Shown here piece after piece: positions 7,381 to 16,441 of a DNA stretch of 37,091 nt. The stretch's first letter is position 1. Each line of letters starts with the position of its first letter. Origin of the DNA: Bacillota bacterium. Lineage in GTDB: Bacteria > Bacillota > Sulfobacillia > Sulfobacillales > Sulfobacillaceae. The DNA lies in assembly GCA_023475835.1 (NCBI GenBank), contig JAMCVM010000095.1, positions 1 to 37,091 of the forward strand, read 5' to 3'. Under the pieces are notes generated by a model. It searched no databases. It was not told where the DNA came from and saw only the letters and a list, made by a program, of their open reading frames with translations. Made by a program: the position numbers and the translations under genes.

Positions 7381-8709
7381 TTAAGGTTTGCTGTCGCTGG
7401 TGCGTTCGCGTCTTCGCCGTTGTCGAAAAGAAAGGGTAATCGGACTGCCGGCGAAATTGAAACGCTCGCGCAAACGATTTTCGAGATAGCGTTCATAGCT
7501 GAAATGGACCAATTCCGGATCGTTAACGAAGAACACGAAATGCGGTGGACGTATCGCTACCTGCGTGGCGTAGTAGAGTTTTAAAGCGTGTCCCTTATCC
7601 GTCGGAGGAGGATTCAGGTGAGTGGCCTCTTGCAACAATTGATTCAACCGATGGGTGGTTAAGCGCTGCGTGTACGCTTCATACGCTTGGTTAACCATGT
7701 CCCAAATAGTGTCTAAGCGCCAGCCTGTTTGAGCCGAAATCGAAGCCACGGATGCCCACGGCATAAACTTTAATTCTTCCTTGGCGGAGGCTACGCGTTC
7801 AACGGTACTGCCTTTGATTAAATCTGCTTTGTTAATCAGCACCACGGTCGCTTTTTTGGCTTTAGCGACTTGCCCCGCAATCCGCTGATCCTGCGCCGCC
7901 AAGGGTTCATCACCAGCGACCAACAGTAACACCACATCTGCATTCCGAATCGCCTCTAACGTCCGCCCGACCGTCTTTTGTTCTAAATCGTCATCGATAC
8001 GATTGGGGCGCCTCAACCCGGCGGTGTCTAGCAACACAAACCGTCTGCCATCGACTTCGATTTCGGTATCGACGACGTCACGGGTGGTTCCGGCTATCGG
8101 TGTCACCAAAACCCGTTCTTCTCCGACCAGTGCGTTGACCAACGACGATTTGCCGACGTTGGGCCGACCGGCCAAGGCGATTCGAATCGGAGTCTCGTCC
8201 TCTGCCTCATCTAGACTATCTACCTTGGGCAAACTGTCTACCACCCGGTCCAGTAAATCGCCGGTGCCCTCCCCGTGAAGCGCTGAGATGAGCACGGGGT
8301 CGCCTAAGCCAAAAGCAAAGAAATCGTTGGCCACAACGCGATGGCTTTCCGCCTTGTTAACGGCAACCACCACCGGCTTATGGGCTCGACGCAGCATATT
8401 CACGACGACGTCGTCGGATGCGGTGGGTCCTGACTGTCCGTCGACCACGAACACAATCACATCGGCCTCGCGTATGGCGATTTCCGTCTGCCGCCGAGTC
8501 ATCGTCAACAGTGAGGCTTCCTCATCGACCCAAATTCCTCCGGTGTCCACTATCATGAACTCGACACCATTCCAATCGGTACTTTCATATAATCGATCTC
8601 TGGTCACCCCGGCCACGTCTTCGACAATGGCGCGCCGGGTTTGAGTGATCCGATTGAACAACGCCGACTTGCCAACGTTGGGTCGTCCGACTAAAGCCAC
8701 TAATGCCAC
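7381..8709 (-). CDS. der: Ribosome biogenesis GTPase Der (EngA)
   Basis: Der carries two tandem GTPase domains and a C-terminal KH-like domain and is needed for 50S subunit assembly. Walker A motifs GRPNVGKS occur at residues 8-15 and 181-188, DTGG at 55-58 and DTAG at 228-231. The second G4 is NKAD; the first reads NKAE, an unusual but tolerated form. Length of 442 residues fits the family. The GTG start at 8709 has GGGGGTG about 8 bases upstream, and the family N-terminus begins right there; the longer frame from 8796 is not credible. It is the last gene of the aroH-cmk-plsC-S1-membrane protein-der run, in an order similar to that of Bacillus. Confidence 0.97.
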   Translation of the reverse strand: MALVALVGRPNVGKSALFNRITQTRRAIVEDVAGVTRDRLYESTDWNGVEFMIVDTGGIWVDEEASLLTMTRRQTEIAIREADVIVFVVDGQSGPTASDDVVVNMLRRAHKPVVVAVNKAESHRVVANDFFAFGLGDPVLISALHGEGTGDLLDRVVDSLPKVDSLDEAEDETPIRIALAGRPNVGKSSLVNALVGEERVLVTPIAGTTRDVVDTEIEVDGRRFVLLDTAGLRRPNRIDDDLEQKTVGRTLEAIRNADVVLLLVAGDEPLAAQDQRIAGQVAKAKKATVVLINKADLIKGSTVERVASAKEELKFMPWASVASISAQTGWRLDTIWDMVNQAYEAYTQRLTTHRLNQLLQEATHLNPPPTDKGHALKLYYATQVAIRPPHFVFFVNDPELVHFSYERYLENRLRERFNFAGSPITLSFRQRRRRERTSDSKP

Positions 8710-8725
8710 CCTATCACCCCCTAAA

Positions 8726-9283
8726 TTAAGGTTTTTTGTGCATGCTGTCCCACCAAGAAGACCCTTGCGCCACCACCGTCCGCCCTGTCCAGGCAATCAG
8801 CGCGGATAGGACCGCAAGAGCCAGGCCCGAACGGTTTAATAAATCGGCTGGATTTTGAAAGCCGTACTTCGCTAAGCACGCTGCCGAAAGAATCCCCGTA
8901 GCGGTGGCAGCCAAGGCTTCTACGGGATCCTTTGACAGGAGCGCGCCAATCAGACCCAACATCCAGGTCAGACTGCCCGCAGAAATGGCCTGGTTAGCCG
9001 AATGCAAAAACCCCAGAGCCGACAGCACGCCTACCGTCGTGGTGGGAAGCCACCCGCTAAGGCGCAGATGCCATCGCAACCACACCATCGCTAGCGCTGT
9101 CAACCCGCTGCCGAAGGCAAGCCCTCGCCATGAGGGAATCCACAAACAACATCCAATCCCTAATGCCCAGCCCGAGGCCATGGCAGCCGATACATGATAA
9201 CGGTGCCAACAATCCCGGCCGAATCCTCCCCACCATAAGCCCGCATAAGCTAGACAAGCTCCAACGGCACGCACCCGCTCCAT
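8726..9283 (-). CDS. Membrane protein between the S1 protein and Der
   Basis: This 185-residue protein is hydrophobic nearly throughout, with perhaps five or six membrane-spanning stretches (examples around VGACLAYAGLWWG, LAFGSGLTALAMVWL, LTWMLGLIGALL and LALAVLSALIAW) and no catalytic motif. The ATG at 9283 follows GGAGGGATCTTC, a strong ribosome site. The position between an S1-domain gene and der is the one held by the membrane protein YphA in Bacillus, so it may be a positional counterpart, but I see no sequence match and do not assign the name. Only 16 bases separate it from der. Confidence 0.7.
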   Translation of the reverse strand: MERVRAVGACLAYAGLWWGGFGRDCWHRYHVSAAMASGWALGIGCCLWIPSWRGLAFGSGLTALAMVWLRWHLRLSGWLPTTTVGVLSALGFLHSANQAISAGSLTWMLGLIGALLSKDPVEALAATATGILSAACLAKYGFQNPADLLNRSGLALAVLSALIAWTGRTVVAQGSSWWDSMHKKP

Positions 9284-9396
9284 GAAGATCCCTCCGAATG
9301 GAGCCTCACCGAAGAAGGCGCGCGCTATTCGCAAAAGACAGGACTCGGGGTGCAGCCACACCACCAGAGTCCCGCCAAAATCCGTCGCTAAAAGGG

Positions 9397-10656
9397 TTAG
9401 GAACGTTCAGAATCATCGACGGAAAGATCCTCAATTTCGTCTTCCCAATCGCCGGCGTGATACGCATTGAGTCGTTCTGGAGGATCGGCTGCCGCTGGCG
9501 GGCCTTCGACCTCTATCTGAAAAATTCCCGCCTCAATATCGGTATCAGCGGCGCGCTTCGACAAGGAAATGCGCTTGTGTTGCGGATCTACTCGCAGAAC
9601 CTTGACGTAGATCGTATCCCCCACGCTGACGGCTTCCGCTGGTGTTTGGATATGCCGGTCGGCTAATTCGGAAATATGCACTAAGCCGTCGATGCCAGCT
9701 TCTAATTCCACAAACGCACCAAAGCCCGCCAAACGCACCACCTTACCCTGGTAGATATGATCTAGCAAATACCGACTTTCGACCACATCCCAAGGATTTT
9801 GACTAATTTGTCGCAATCCTAAAGAGATTTTTTCTTTCTCGCGATCTAAGCGCAACACCTTCACAGAAATCGAATCACCCACGTTCAACAATTCCGATGG
9901 ATGCTTGATCCGGCCCCAGGACATTTCACTAATATGCAAAAGACCGTCGACTCCACCTAAATCGACAAACGCTCCGAAGTCGGTCAAACTCTTGACGGTG
10001 CCTTGACGCACTTGACCCTCTTCTATGCCCGACCATACCGCGTCATGGGAAGATTTGGCTTCTTCGTCCAGCACACGCTTTCTAGACAAGATCGCGCGTC
10101 GCTTTTGCCGATCGATCTCAATCACGCGCACTCGAATAGTTTCTCCTAAAAAAGTGTCAAGGTCACTGACAAATCCGCGGGCAACATGAGATGCTGGGAC
10201 GAATCCGCGAAGACCGACATCCACAACCAGGCCACCTTTGACCACATCGGTAACCGGGGCCTCAATCACGGTTTCAGACTCCATGAGTCCTTCGAGGCGT
10301 GACCACGCCTCCTGCTCGTCGGCTCGCCGTTTCGACAAGCGCAATGCGCCTTCCTCGCCCTCAAATCCGACCACGTACACGCGAATTGTGTCGCCGAGTT
10401 GGACCACTTCCTCCGCTCGATCGATATGACGGTGACTCAGGTCTTGCAGATGAATGATGCCTTCCGATTTGGATCCAACATCCACCAGGACACCATCGCT
10501 GGAAATGTGGACCACCTTTCCCTCCACAATCTCTCCAGGATGCACGTCTTCCAACATGGCAAAGGACATGGCTTCCATTCCCATCTCCTGTTCCATCTCG
10601 TTGGTCTGATCGTCCTGGGTCATTGGGCCCCGAACTTCGTCGTGCCGATCATCCAT
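9397..10656 (-). CDS. S1 RNA-binding domain protein (ribosomal protein S1-like, YpfD type)
   Basis: This 419-residue protein has four consecutive S1 domains at roughly 40-110, 127-195, 212-282 and 297-367; the last two carry the clearest hallmark, TDFGAFVDLGGVDGLLHISE and GFGAFVELEAGIDGLVHISE. An acidic, Met/Glu-rich N-terminus of about 35 residues and an acidic C-terminal tail flank them. Four S1 domains match the Firmicute YpfD form rather than the six-domain S1 of Proteobacteria. The ATG at 10656 has GAGGGGG about 9 bases upstream. It probably binds mRNA on the ribosome or in RNA metabolism. In some Clostridia this protein is fused to IspH; here it is free-standing. Confidence 0.92.
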   Translation of the reverse strand: MDDRHDEVRGPMTQDDQTNEMEQEMGMEAMSFAMLEDVHPGEIVEGKVVHISSDGVLVDVGSKSEGIIHLQDLSHRHIDRAEEVVQLGDTIRVYVVGFEGEEGALRLSKRRADEQEAWSRLEGLMESETVIEAPVTDVVKGGLVVDVGLRGFVPASHVARGFVSDLDTFLGETIRVRVIEIDRQKRRAILSRKRVLDEEAKSSHDAVWSGIEEGQVRQGTVKSLTDFGAFVDLGGVDGLLHISEMSWGRIKHPSELLNVGDSISVKVLRLDREKEKISLGLRQISQNPWDVVESRYLLDHIYQGKVVRLAGFGAFVELEAGIDGLVHISELADRHIQTPAEAVSVGDTIYVKVLRVDPQHKRISLSKRAADTDIEAGIFQIEVEGPPAAADPPERLNAYHAGDWEDEIEDLSVDDSERS

Positions 10657-10763
10657 GCTGCTGACCCCCTCAAAAGTTGCCTTCTCGTTCAGTTGTTTCG
10701 AAATCAAATCCTTCGCAAAGAAGGGAATTTCTTCTTCATATTACACCGTAATGATAGCGCAAG

Positions 10764-11366
10764 CTAGCGGTTTTCACTGGGACCGCGGCCGCCGGCGCGG
10801 TCCATCTGTTCTTTAATCTTGGCAATCAGCAGATACTGGGCCTCTAGCGTCGGCATATCGTTTGGAATCGTAAATGCGCGGCCTACATAGTATCGAATGC
10901 CGCGCCGAAATCCATACTCACCAACAATGCCCACCGGAACCAGTTGCGCTTTGCTGTGTTTAGTCAAAAACACGGTACCCGATCGTGCCGGTTGCAGTTC
11001 CCCGGTTTCCGTCCGATGGCCTTCTGGAAAAATCAGCAGAGTCTGACCGTCGCTTAGTAGGCTCAGCGAGTAGCGCAAGGACTTTCGGTCAGGCGTTCCC
11101 CGTTTGACCGGGTACGCATGCAACGCGCTGATAAAGCAGGCAAACGGTCGAAACCGAAAGAGTTCGACCTTGGTCATAAAATACACCGGACGGGGAATCA
11201 AGGTTCCCACTACCGGCGGGTCAAACCCACTGACATGATTGCAAATCACGATTAATGGGCCTTTCTTGGGGATGGTGTCGAATCCGTCGGTGCGGATCTT
11301 GAATGTCACGATAAAAAGGGGGCGTAAAATCCCCTTAAGCAAAGCGTACATCCAATCAGCGAACAT
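10764..11366 (-). CDS. plsC: 1-acyl-sn-glycerol-3-phosphate acyltransferase
   Basis: This is a 200-residue PlsC-type acyltransferase that acylates lysophosphatidic acid to phosphatidic acid at the membrane. The catalytic NHVSGFD box (NH-x4-D) is at 43-49 and the substrate-binding FPEGHRT box at 113-119. A hydrophobic N-terminal segment (about 8-22) may anchor it. Its ATG overlaps the end of cmk by 11 bases, and the pairing of cmk and plsC before an S1 gene is a conserved Firmicute arrangement. Confidence 0.94.
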   Translation of the reverse strand: MFADWMYALLKGILRPLFIVTFKIRTDGFDTIPKKGPLIVICNHVSGFDPPVVGTLIPRPVYFMTKVELFRFRPFACFISALHAYPVKRGTPDRKSLRYSLSLLSDGQTLLIFPEGHRTETGELQPARSGTVFLTKHSKAQLVPVGIVGEYGFRRGIRYYVGRAFTIPNDMPTLEAQYLLIAKIKEQMDRAGGRGPSENR

Positions 11367-12036
11367 GATTCCGACACTCGGTTAACACTTGGGCTAGAAC
11401 TTCATCGATGGCGGCATCGGTGGTATCAATTAAAATCGCGTCCTCAGCACGTCGCAAGGGAGAATGGGTGCGGCTAAAATCCAGGGCATCGCGATGCTGA
11501 ATGTCCGCCGCCAATTGATCCAGGTCAATTGAATAGCCAAGGTTTTTTAGTTCCTGAAACCGGCGTTGGGCACGAGCCTTCAGGGACGCTGTCAAGTAAA
11601 ATTTGACATCCGCATAGGGCAGCACCACGGTTCCGATGTCGCGCCCATCCATCACCACGCCTCCGGACTCAGCGACAGCGCGCTGTCGCTTCACCATCTC
11701 GGATCGAATCGCGGCAAATTCCGCTACTAAAGAGACGCTCGCATTGACCTCAGGTGCCCGGAGCAGGTCGGTCACGTCATCTCCATCCAAACGGACGCGC
11801 ATGGATCGGTCCACTCCTTGTTCCAAAACAATTTGGCTTTGGCGTAACAGATCCAGCAACTGCTCTTCATCCCGCAGATCCACCCCTTGAGTGACCGCCT
11901 TCAGGGCCAAGGCGCGATACATGGATCCTGTGTCTAAATACAAAAAATTTAGCGCTTTTGCAGTGAGACGCGCCACCGTACTTTTCCCCGCTCCCGCCGG
12001 TCCGTCAAACGTTACGATGAGGTCTTTAGACGCCAT
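11356..12036 (-). CDS. cmk: Cytidylate kinase
   Basis: This 226-residue kinase phosphorylates CMP and dCMP. It has the P-loop GPAGAGKS at 12-19, the YLDTGSMYRA segment and the MDGRDIGTVV segment typical of bacterial Cmk. I use the ATG at 12036 because the family N-terminus starts there; the longer frame to 12108 lies inside aroH. It overlaps the aroH stop by 11 bases and lacks a strong ribosome site, so translation probably depends on coupling to aroH. Confidence 0.96.
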   Translation of the reverse strand: MASKDLIVTFDGPAGAGKSTVARLTAKALNFLYLDTGSMYRALALKAVTQGVDLRDEEQLLDLLRQSQIVLEQGVDRSMRVRLDGDDVTDLLRAPEVNASVSLVAEFAAIRSEMVKRQRAVAESGGVVMDGRDIGTVVLPYADVKFYLTASLKARAQRRFQELKNLGYSIDLDQLAADIQHRDALDFSRTHSPLRRAEDAILIDTTDAAIDEVLAQVLTECRNHVR

Positions 12037-12430
12037 CGTCGTCGTCAGTCCCCGACTCGGCAAATCCGGTGATGGGCACGAGATCTTGGCGGAGGCCCTC
12101 TGCACCACGAAGGTAGACGTGTCTAACCGACTTCTGATCGACCTGAGTCTCAGCCATCATAATCACCCGGATAGCCTTGGCCAATGCGTTGGGGACTGAC
12201 AACTCGCGCATGCAGATGACCGGAACATACGTCCAACCGAGTCGTCGCGCGGCTTCTGCCGGAAACGCGGCATTTAAATCCGGAGTCAAGCTAAAAAAAA
12301 TACTCGACATGGATTCCGGCTCGACGAAATTATCGTCCGCCAGTTGCTTTAAGAGTTCCATGGTTGCCTCAATAATCTCTACCGCGTCGTCATGTTCTAC
12401 TGTCGTCGCTCCGCGAATTCCGCGAATCAT
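12026..12430 (-). CDS. aroH: Chorismate mutase, AroH type
   Basis: This 134-residue protein begins MIRGIRGATTVEHDDAVEI, the near-invariant start of monofunctional AroH chorismate mutases, which turn chorismate into prephenate for Phe and Tyr synthesis. The active-site segment with FFSLTPDLNAAFPA is also present. The ATG at 12430 has AAAGGGTG upstream. A C-terminal tail rich in Asp (TDDDDG) overlaps the cmk start. It heads the minus-strand operon that runs to der. Confidence 0.95.
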   Translation of the reverse strand: MIRGIRGATTVEHDDAVEIIEATMELLKQLADDNFVEPESMSSIFFSLTPDLNAAFPAEAARRLGWTYVPVICMRELSVPNALAKAIRVIMMAETQVDQKSVRHVYLRGAEGLRQDLVPITGFAESGTDDDDGV

Positions 12431-12815
12431 GCGTAAACACCCTTTGGCTAAAGTTTTGTCGATGCCTTCAACGATTGACTGTCCTGACACGATGGCTCTG
12501 GACGAGACCTGTCAGGAACCGAAGCTCTTGCATTATAATACCATCAGGAACGAAATTTGAGGGATTCTGCTGGGATGATTTCCTGAGGGCGCGGGTAGAC
12601 ACGTCAGCAGATAGGACTGTCTCTTGGCTGACGAGTGTGAATACCGGGCACGGGTTCTTCAGCGGACAGCCTCTTCATCAAATGACATTGTGGCTGCCGC
12701 CGAATGGCCTGGTGCGATGCGCCCTGGACGTTTATACCAGAGTCGGGGGTCGCCTAGTTTCTAAGCTGGTACACGCGGCCGAAAGTCGACGGGATCGCAG
12801 CAAATCTAAAGTGAG
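12431..12815. other. Divergent intergenic region between aroH and the SWIM gene
   Basis: No convincing gene. A TATAAT (-10-like) on the minus strand at 12532-12537 could drive the aroH operon, though its TSS would leave a leader of about 95 bases and no clear -35 box is visible. A plus-strand frame ends at 12819, overlapping the GTG of the SWIM gene; its last 45 codons from 12682 might be translated, but there is no ribosome site and no recognisable product. Confidence 0.5.
12532..12537 (-). promoter_or_regulatory. Candidate -10 box for the aroH-der operon
   Basis: The minus strand reads TATAAT in an otherwise GC-rich gap upstream of aroH. No -35 match lies at 16-18 bases, so support is limited to this hexamer and its position. 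Confidence 0.4.
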
Positions 12816-13982
12816 GTGAGGGTGGTAAAGATCCATCTCGATTGGACATCGCTGGATTCGCTACAGACCGAGGCGTTGTCGTGCTCTCTCCGCACTTTGA
12901 ATCAAGCACGAGACTATGTGTACCAAGACCGAGTGGGTCCGATGCTCCTGGACCCAGAAGAAAAAAGATTGGCGGGCAGAATTCGCGGCTACCAAGATGA
13001 TTATGTCCCCCACTTTCAAGAAACGGCCCAAGGAATCACTGTGGACTGTTCGTGTGCTCAAAGCCGAATCTGTGCTCACGCGACAGCCCTCTTACTTGCG
13101 AGACAACGCGAACCATGGAGGGTTTTGGAACTATCCCGAGTGCGAATCGACTTCGACTCCCGGTGGCCATGGATGACCGAAAAGGCCTTTAATTGGCAGA
13201 GGGTGGCTTATCCTGATCCAGTCTTCTTGCAACCCTGGGATAACGAACTCAATCTGCCTACTCACTGGCCTTGGTCCAACCCTTCGGTTGCCGGACGGCA
13301 CGAGGATCTTTTAAATCAACTCGCGGTCGTTAACCCAAGCTGGTGGCAGTCGCACGCTTTTTCCACCGCTTTCCACGAATTGTGGAGCGAGGGTGCATTC
13401 ATGGCGGTGGCTCTTCGTCATTTCGACGCCTGGCTCGATTTAGCCTGGCGAGGGCCAGAAGTCCCTCTCAATAGCCTGTGGCAAAATGCTCGGGGGCTGC
13501 TCAGCGAGAGCACGATGGCTATTGAGCGTATGTTGTGGCGGACGTCCGCGAATGCGGATGATCCCGCGCTCTGTCGCCTGCGAGTGCTCAAGTGCTTAGA
13601 ATTGCTAGAAATGGCATGGGGAAAAGAGCGCATGACCTGGCTGGAAGCACTCCGGCAACAGTTCGACTGGGCGGACCCTGACGGCCTGGAGATGGCCCTG
13701 TTCTATCGGCGCATGGGTTTAAACGAGCAGGCAGCCGCTACTTTGGAAACCCATCTCCCCGACGATCGGAGCCGAAGGCGAGCCTATCGCACGCTATTGA
13801 TTGAATGGACCGAAGGCGAAACCAGATTCGGCCACCGCGTGGCCGATCTGCTAGAAAATCCCAGCGAGGAACGGCGTCAAGAAATTCTTGGGGGGCTGAC
13901 GGTTGAAGAGCAGGATCGGTTGCGGCAAACCTTTCCTGCTCTCGATGCTAAAATTTCCGAACCAGGTTCGCCTGCGGAGTAA
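12816..13982 (+). CDS. SWIM zinc-finger protein
   Basis: This 388-residue protein has a SWIM motif, Cys78-Ser-Cys80 then Cys86-Ala-His88, embedded in DCSCAQSRICAHATALLLA. SWIM fingers bind DNA or protein, and bacterial examples often accompany SNF2-type ATPases. The remaining 280 residues are Trp-rich and mostly helical-looking, with no enzyme motif. The GTG at 12816 or the one at 12822 could be the start; GAGGTGAG lies immediately before the second. Its 3' end overlaps the convergent nicotinate phosphoribosyltransferase gene by 35 bases. The SNF2 helicase at 20.2-21.8 kb is a possible partner, but it lies on the other strand 6 kb away, so the link is a guess. Confidence 0.8.
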   Translation: MRVVKIHLDWTSLDSLQTEALSCSLRTLNQARDYVYQDRVGPMLLDPEEKRLAGRIRGYQDDYVPHFQETAQGITVDCSCAQSRICAHATALLLARQREPWRVLELSRVRIDFDSRWPWMTEKAFNWQRVAYPDPVFLQPWDNELNLPTHWPWSNPSVAGRHEDLLNQLAVVNPSWWQSHAFSTAFHELWSEGAFMAVALRHFDAWLDLAWRGPEVPLNSLWQNARGLLSESTMAIERMLWRTSANADDPALCRLRVLKCLELLEMAWGKERMTWLEALRQQFDWADPDGLEMALFYRRMGLNEQAAATLETHLPDDRSRRRAYRTLLIEWTEGETRFGHRVADLLENPSEERRQEILGGLTVEEQDRLRQTFPALDAKISEPGSPAE

Positions 13983-14997
13983 TTCCGGGAATACGTCCAC
14001 GTTTTGCTATCGGTTTGCCGTCGACCTCTTTCAAGTCCATCGTCATATCCAAAGGCGGCGCACCGGCAATGTAGCTGCCGACCCCAAATCCAGTCACCCC
14101 GGCCTCTCTCAAAGCTTCCATCCGTTCTGGCGTGATCCCTCCAGAAACAAAAATCCCAAGCCGTTCGAACCCGGCTTGATCGAGGCGCTGACGAAGCTCC
14201 CGGACCAAGTCTGGGGTCACGCCGCCTCGCTCTTTGGGCGTGTCGAGACGTACCGACTGCAATCGGTCTCCCATGGCTCGGGCGACCCGGAGTGCTTCCT
14301 CAGTCTCATCATGAAAAGTGTCCACCAGTACGACCCTAGGGGCCGAGGCAGGCATCACTTGGTCATAAGCTTCGGCTGCAGTGACGGTGTCTCCTACCAT
14401 TAGCAGCAAGGCGTGAGGCATCGTTCCCGAAGGCAGAAGGCCTGCTTGGCGGGCACCTAAAATCGAACTGGCGCCGACGCAGCCGCCGACGAGGGCGGCG
14501 CGATCAAGCACCGAGGCGACCGCCGGATGTACATGGCGGGCTCCAAATGAAATGACGGGCACACCGCCAGCCGCGGCCACCGCGGTTCGTGCCGCCGTGG
14601 CCCAACCAGAAGCCGAAGCTAGCGCCCCCAACATGGCCGTCTCGTAGATGCCAAACGCTCGATAGGGGCCCCGAATTCTCACTACGACGGTTTTCGCTGA
14701 CACGTTGCTGCCTTCTTCCAGGGCTTCGACGCTGACGCCCTGACCGCGAAGCAGGCTTACCGCTTCGTCTACTCCCGCCAACACGCCGCTATGGTTGGAG
14801 AAAATTTCGGCGGTGACTTCTGTATCGGCTAAACCCATATGATCCAAAATTTGTTGCGTTCCGACAAAGTATGCGTCAGCGGTGAGGCCGGCTGCGATTT
14901 CTTCGGGAGTTGCCGACCGAATGGCGCGATGGTCTGGTTGATATTGCCAAATGTCCGCGACCGAGTGGATGGGGGGAAGATTTTCCTTGTCTGCCAC
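13948..14997 (-). CDS. Nicotinate phosphoribosyltransferase
   Basis: This 349-residue protein begins with the family-like stretch HSVADIWQYQPDHRAIRSAT, followed by TADAYFVGTQQIL, and later has VISFGARHVHP, VLVDTFHDE, VRLDTP and FVSGGI, which form the phosphoribosyl and nicotinate binding core of the type II PRTase fold. It salvages nicotinate to nicotinate mononucleotide for NAD synthesis. The start is GTG at 14997 with AAGGAG about 11 bases upstream. Its first 122 bases lie within the 3' end of the upstream pseudouridine synthase frame, and its stop overlaps the convergent SWIM gene. It is the short bacterial/archaeal form rather than the longer PncB. Confidence 0.9.
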   Translation of the reverse strand: MADKENLPPIHSVADIWQYQPDHRAIRSATPEEIAAGLTADAYFVGTQQILDHMGLADTEVTAEIFSNHSGVLAGVDEAVSLLRGQGVSVEALEEGSNVSAKTVVVRIRGPYRAFGIYETAMLGALASASGWATAARTAVAAAGGVPVISFGARHVHPAVASVLDRAALVGGCVGASSILGARQAGLLPSGTMPHALLLMVGDTVTAAEAYDQVMPASAPRVVLVDTFHDETEEALRVARAMGDRLQSVRLDTPKERGGVTPDLVRELRQRLDQAGFERLGIFVSGGITPERMEALREAGVTGFGVGSYIAGAPPLDMTMDLKEVDGKPIAKRGRIPGITPQANLVRKF

Positions 14998-15802
14998 GAT
15001 CTTTCGTACTCCTTACGCGATTAGGTTTTTTCGATTCTATGCCACCGTTCGTGATCTCTTGAAATCGTTCATCGCGCTGATTGACGAATTGCTCAAGATC
15101 CAAGATTTCGCGGTGGGTTAACGGTCGCGCCTGGCCGGTTGCCAACCCGGCGAGAGACAAATTGGCGTATGCCACACGGGTCAAGGCCACTACCGGGTGG
15201 CCGACTGTCGTCATTAGGCGGCGGATCTCGCGTTTTTTCCCTTCCGTCATGACTATGCGCAGCAGGCTCTTTGCGCCCTCGCTGCGAATCAAGGCAACGC
15301 TCGCCGGTCGAGCCATTCCGTCTTCTAACTGAATGCCTCGTTCGATGCGGTCCAGACGATGTCGCCTGGGAGTGCCCTCGACCCACACCTCGTAGACTTT
15401 AGGAATCTGGTAGCGTGGATGACTGAGCTTAAAAGCCAAGCTGCCATCATTCGTCATCAACAACAACCCTTGACTGTCGCGGTCCAAACGGCCGACCGGA
15501 TACAGGCGGCCTTGCTGTTTGGGGACCAGTTCAGTCACCAGGTGCTCGGCATGGCGGTCTTTGAGACTGCAGGTATAGCCTTCAGGCTTATTGACCATCC
15601 AATAAGCGTGCGCTCGACCGGTCGGAAGCGGCCTGCCATCCACCAGCACCTTGTCCGCCAAAGGATCGACAAGTTGCCCGACAGTGGCCGGAAGTCCATT
15701 CACTTTGACCCGACCATTCTGAATCCAAGCCTCGGCAGTGCGCCTAGAGGCCAGCCCGGCCATTTGAATCACTCTTTGAATGCGAATGGCAGATTCAGCC
15801 AT
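14876..15802 (-). CDS. rluB: 23S rRNA pseudouridine synthase, RluB/RsuA family
   Basis: This 308-residue protein has an N-terminal S4 RNA-binding domain (residues 6-60, with RVIQMAGLASRRTAEAWI) and a pseudouridine synthase domain containing the catalytic aspartate in VGRLDRDSQGLLLMTNDG, plus GKKREIRRL. It modifies 23S rRNA. The ATG at 15802 has GGCGGTG upstream; longer starts lie inside the ridA end. The family normally ends soon after LTHREILDLEQF; here a basic tail of about 60 residues, rich in Arg, Lys and Ser, runs 122 bases into the next gene, which suggests loss of an earlier stop codon. Confidence 0.9.
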   Translation of the reverse strand: MAESAIRIQRVIQMAGLASRRTAEAWIQNGRVKVNGLPATVGQLVDPLADKVLVDGRPLPTGRAHAYWMVNKPEGYTCSLKDRHAEHLVTELVPKQQGRLYPVGRLDRDSQGLLLMTNDGSLAFKLSHPRYQIPKVYEVWVEGTPRRHRLDRIERGIQLEDGMARPASVALIRSEGAKSLLRIVMTEGKKREIRRLMTTVGHPVVALTRVAYANLSLAGLATGQARPLTHREILDLEQFVNQRDERFQEITNGGIESKKPNRVRSTKDRGRQGKSSPHPLGRGHLAISTRPSRHSVGNSRRNRSRPHR

Positions 15803-16271
15803 GGGCATCACCGCCCAAACGAAAGACACATTCGATCTCTACCGCCGCATTAAGCGGAAGAGACAACACCCCGACCGCGGAGCGAGCGTGGCGTCCGGCG
15901 GTCCCGAACAAAGCTTCAAACAGTTCCGAAGCCCCGTTGATCACTTGCGGCTCTTGGTGAAATCCCAGATGAGACTGAACGAATCCGGTCACCTTCACTA
16001 CCCCGGCTATCGCTTGGATCCCCCCGGACGCCTCTGCTGCGGCACTCAGAGCATTCAAGGCGGCTATCTTAGCGGCCTCTTTAGCCGAGGCCACATCCAC
16101 TTCTAGTCCCACAATTCCAGAACACGCTAACGTCCCCGCGACCATCGGCAACTGGCCTGAGGTGAAACATAGGTTTTCAACCACCAAGGCCGGAACGTAT
16201 GCCGCTAACGCTGTGGGCACAGGGGGCAACACGATGCCTAGTTCCGCCATTCTCGCTGTAACCGAACTCAA
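15795..16271 (-). CDS. RidA family protein (YjgF/YER057c/UK114)
   Basis: This 158-residue protein is of the RidA superfamily, whose founding members hydrolyse reactive imines/enamines from PLP enzymes. It shows AELGIVLPPVPTALAAYVPA and FTSGQLP near the N-terminus, and PLNAAVEIECVF at the end. It matches the longer, about 155-residue subfamily, many of which lack the RidA arginine, so imine deamination is not certain. I chose the TTG at 16271: GGAGGG lies six bases upstream and the first residues fit the family start; the ATG at 16250 has no ribosome site. Its stop overlaps rluB. Confidence 0.82.
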   Translation of the reverse strand: MSSVTARMAELGIVLPPVPTALAAYVPALVVENLCFTSGQLPMVAGTLACSGIVGLEVDVASAKEAAKIAALNALSAAAEASGGIQAIAGVVKVTGFVQSHLGFHQEPQVINGASELFEALFGTAGRHARSAVGVLSLPLNAAVEIECVFRLGGDAHG

Positions 16272-16441
16272 TCCTTGCCCTCCCCAGCCAGCACCCAAAA
16301 TGCCGCTCTTCTCGATAATGTTTAGGGTTGTTGACCGTCATCTGCCTACGTTCAGCCTCACTCATTATTCTCGGTCTCAGTATAGCAACTTCTGGCACGG
16401 TTGGAAAAGAGTCGCTCGCCCGCCATCAATAGTTAAGTCGA

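Noticed and set aside
8003-8644. Plus-strand Ser/Thr-rich frames inside der and similar ones elsewhere
   Set aside because: These are antisense reflections of GTPase coding sequence; composition matches codon shadow, not protein.
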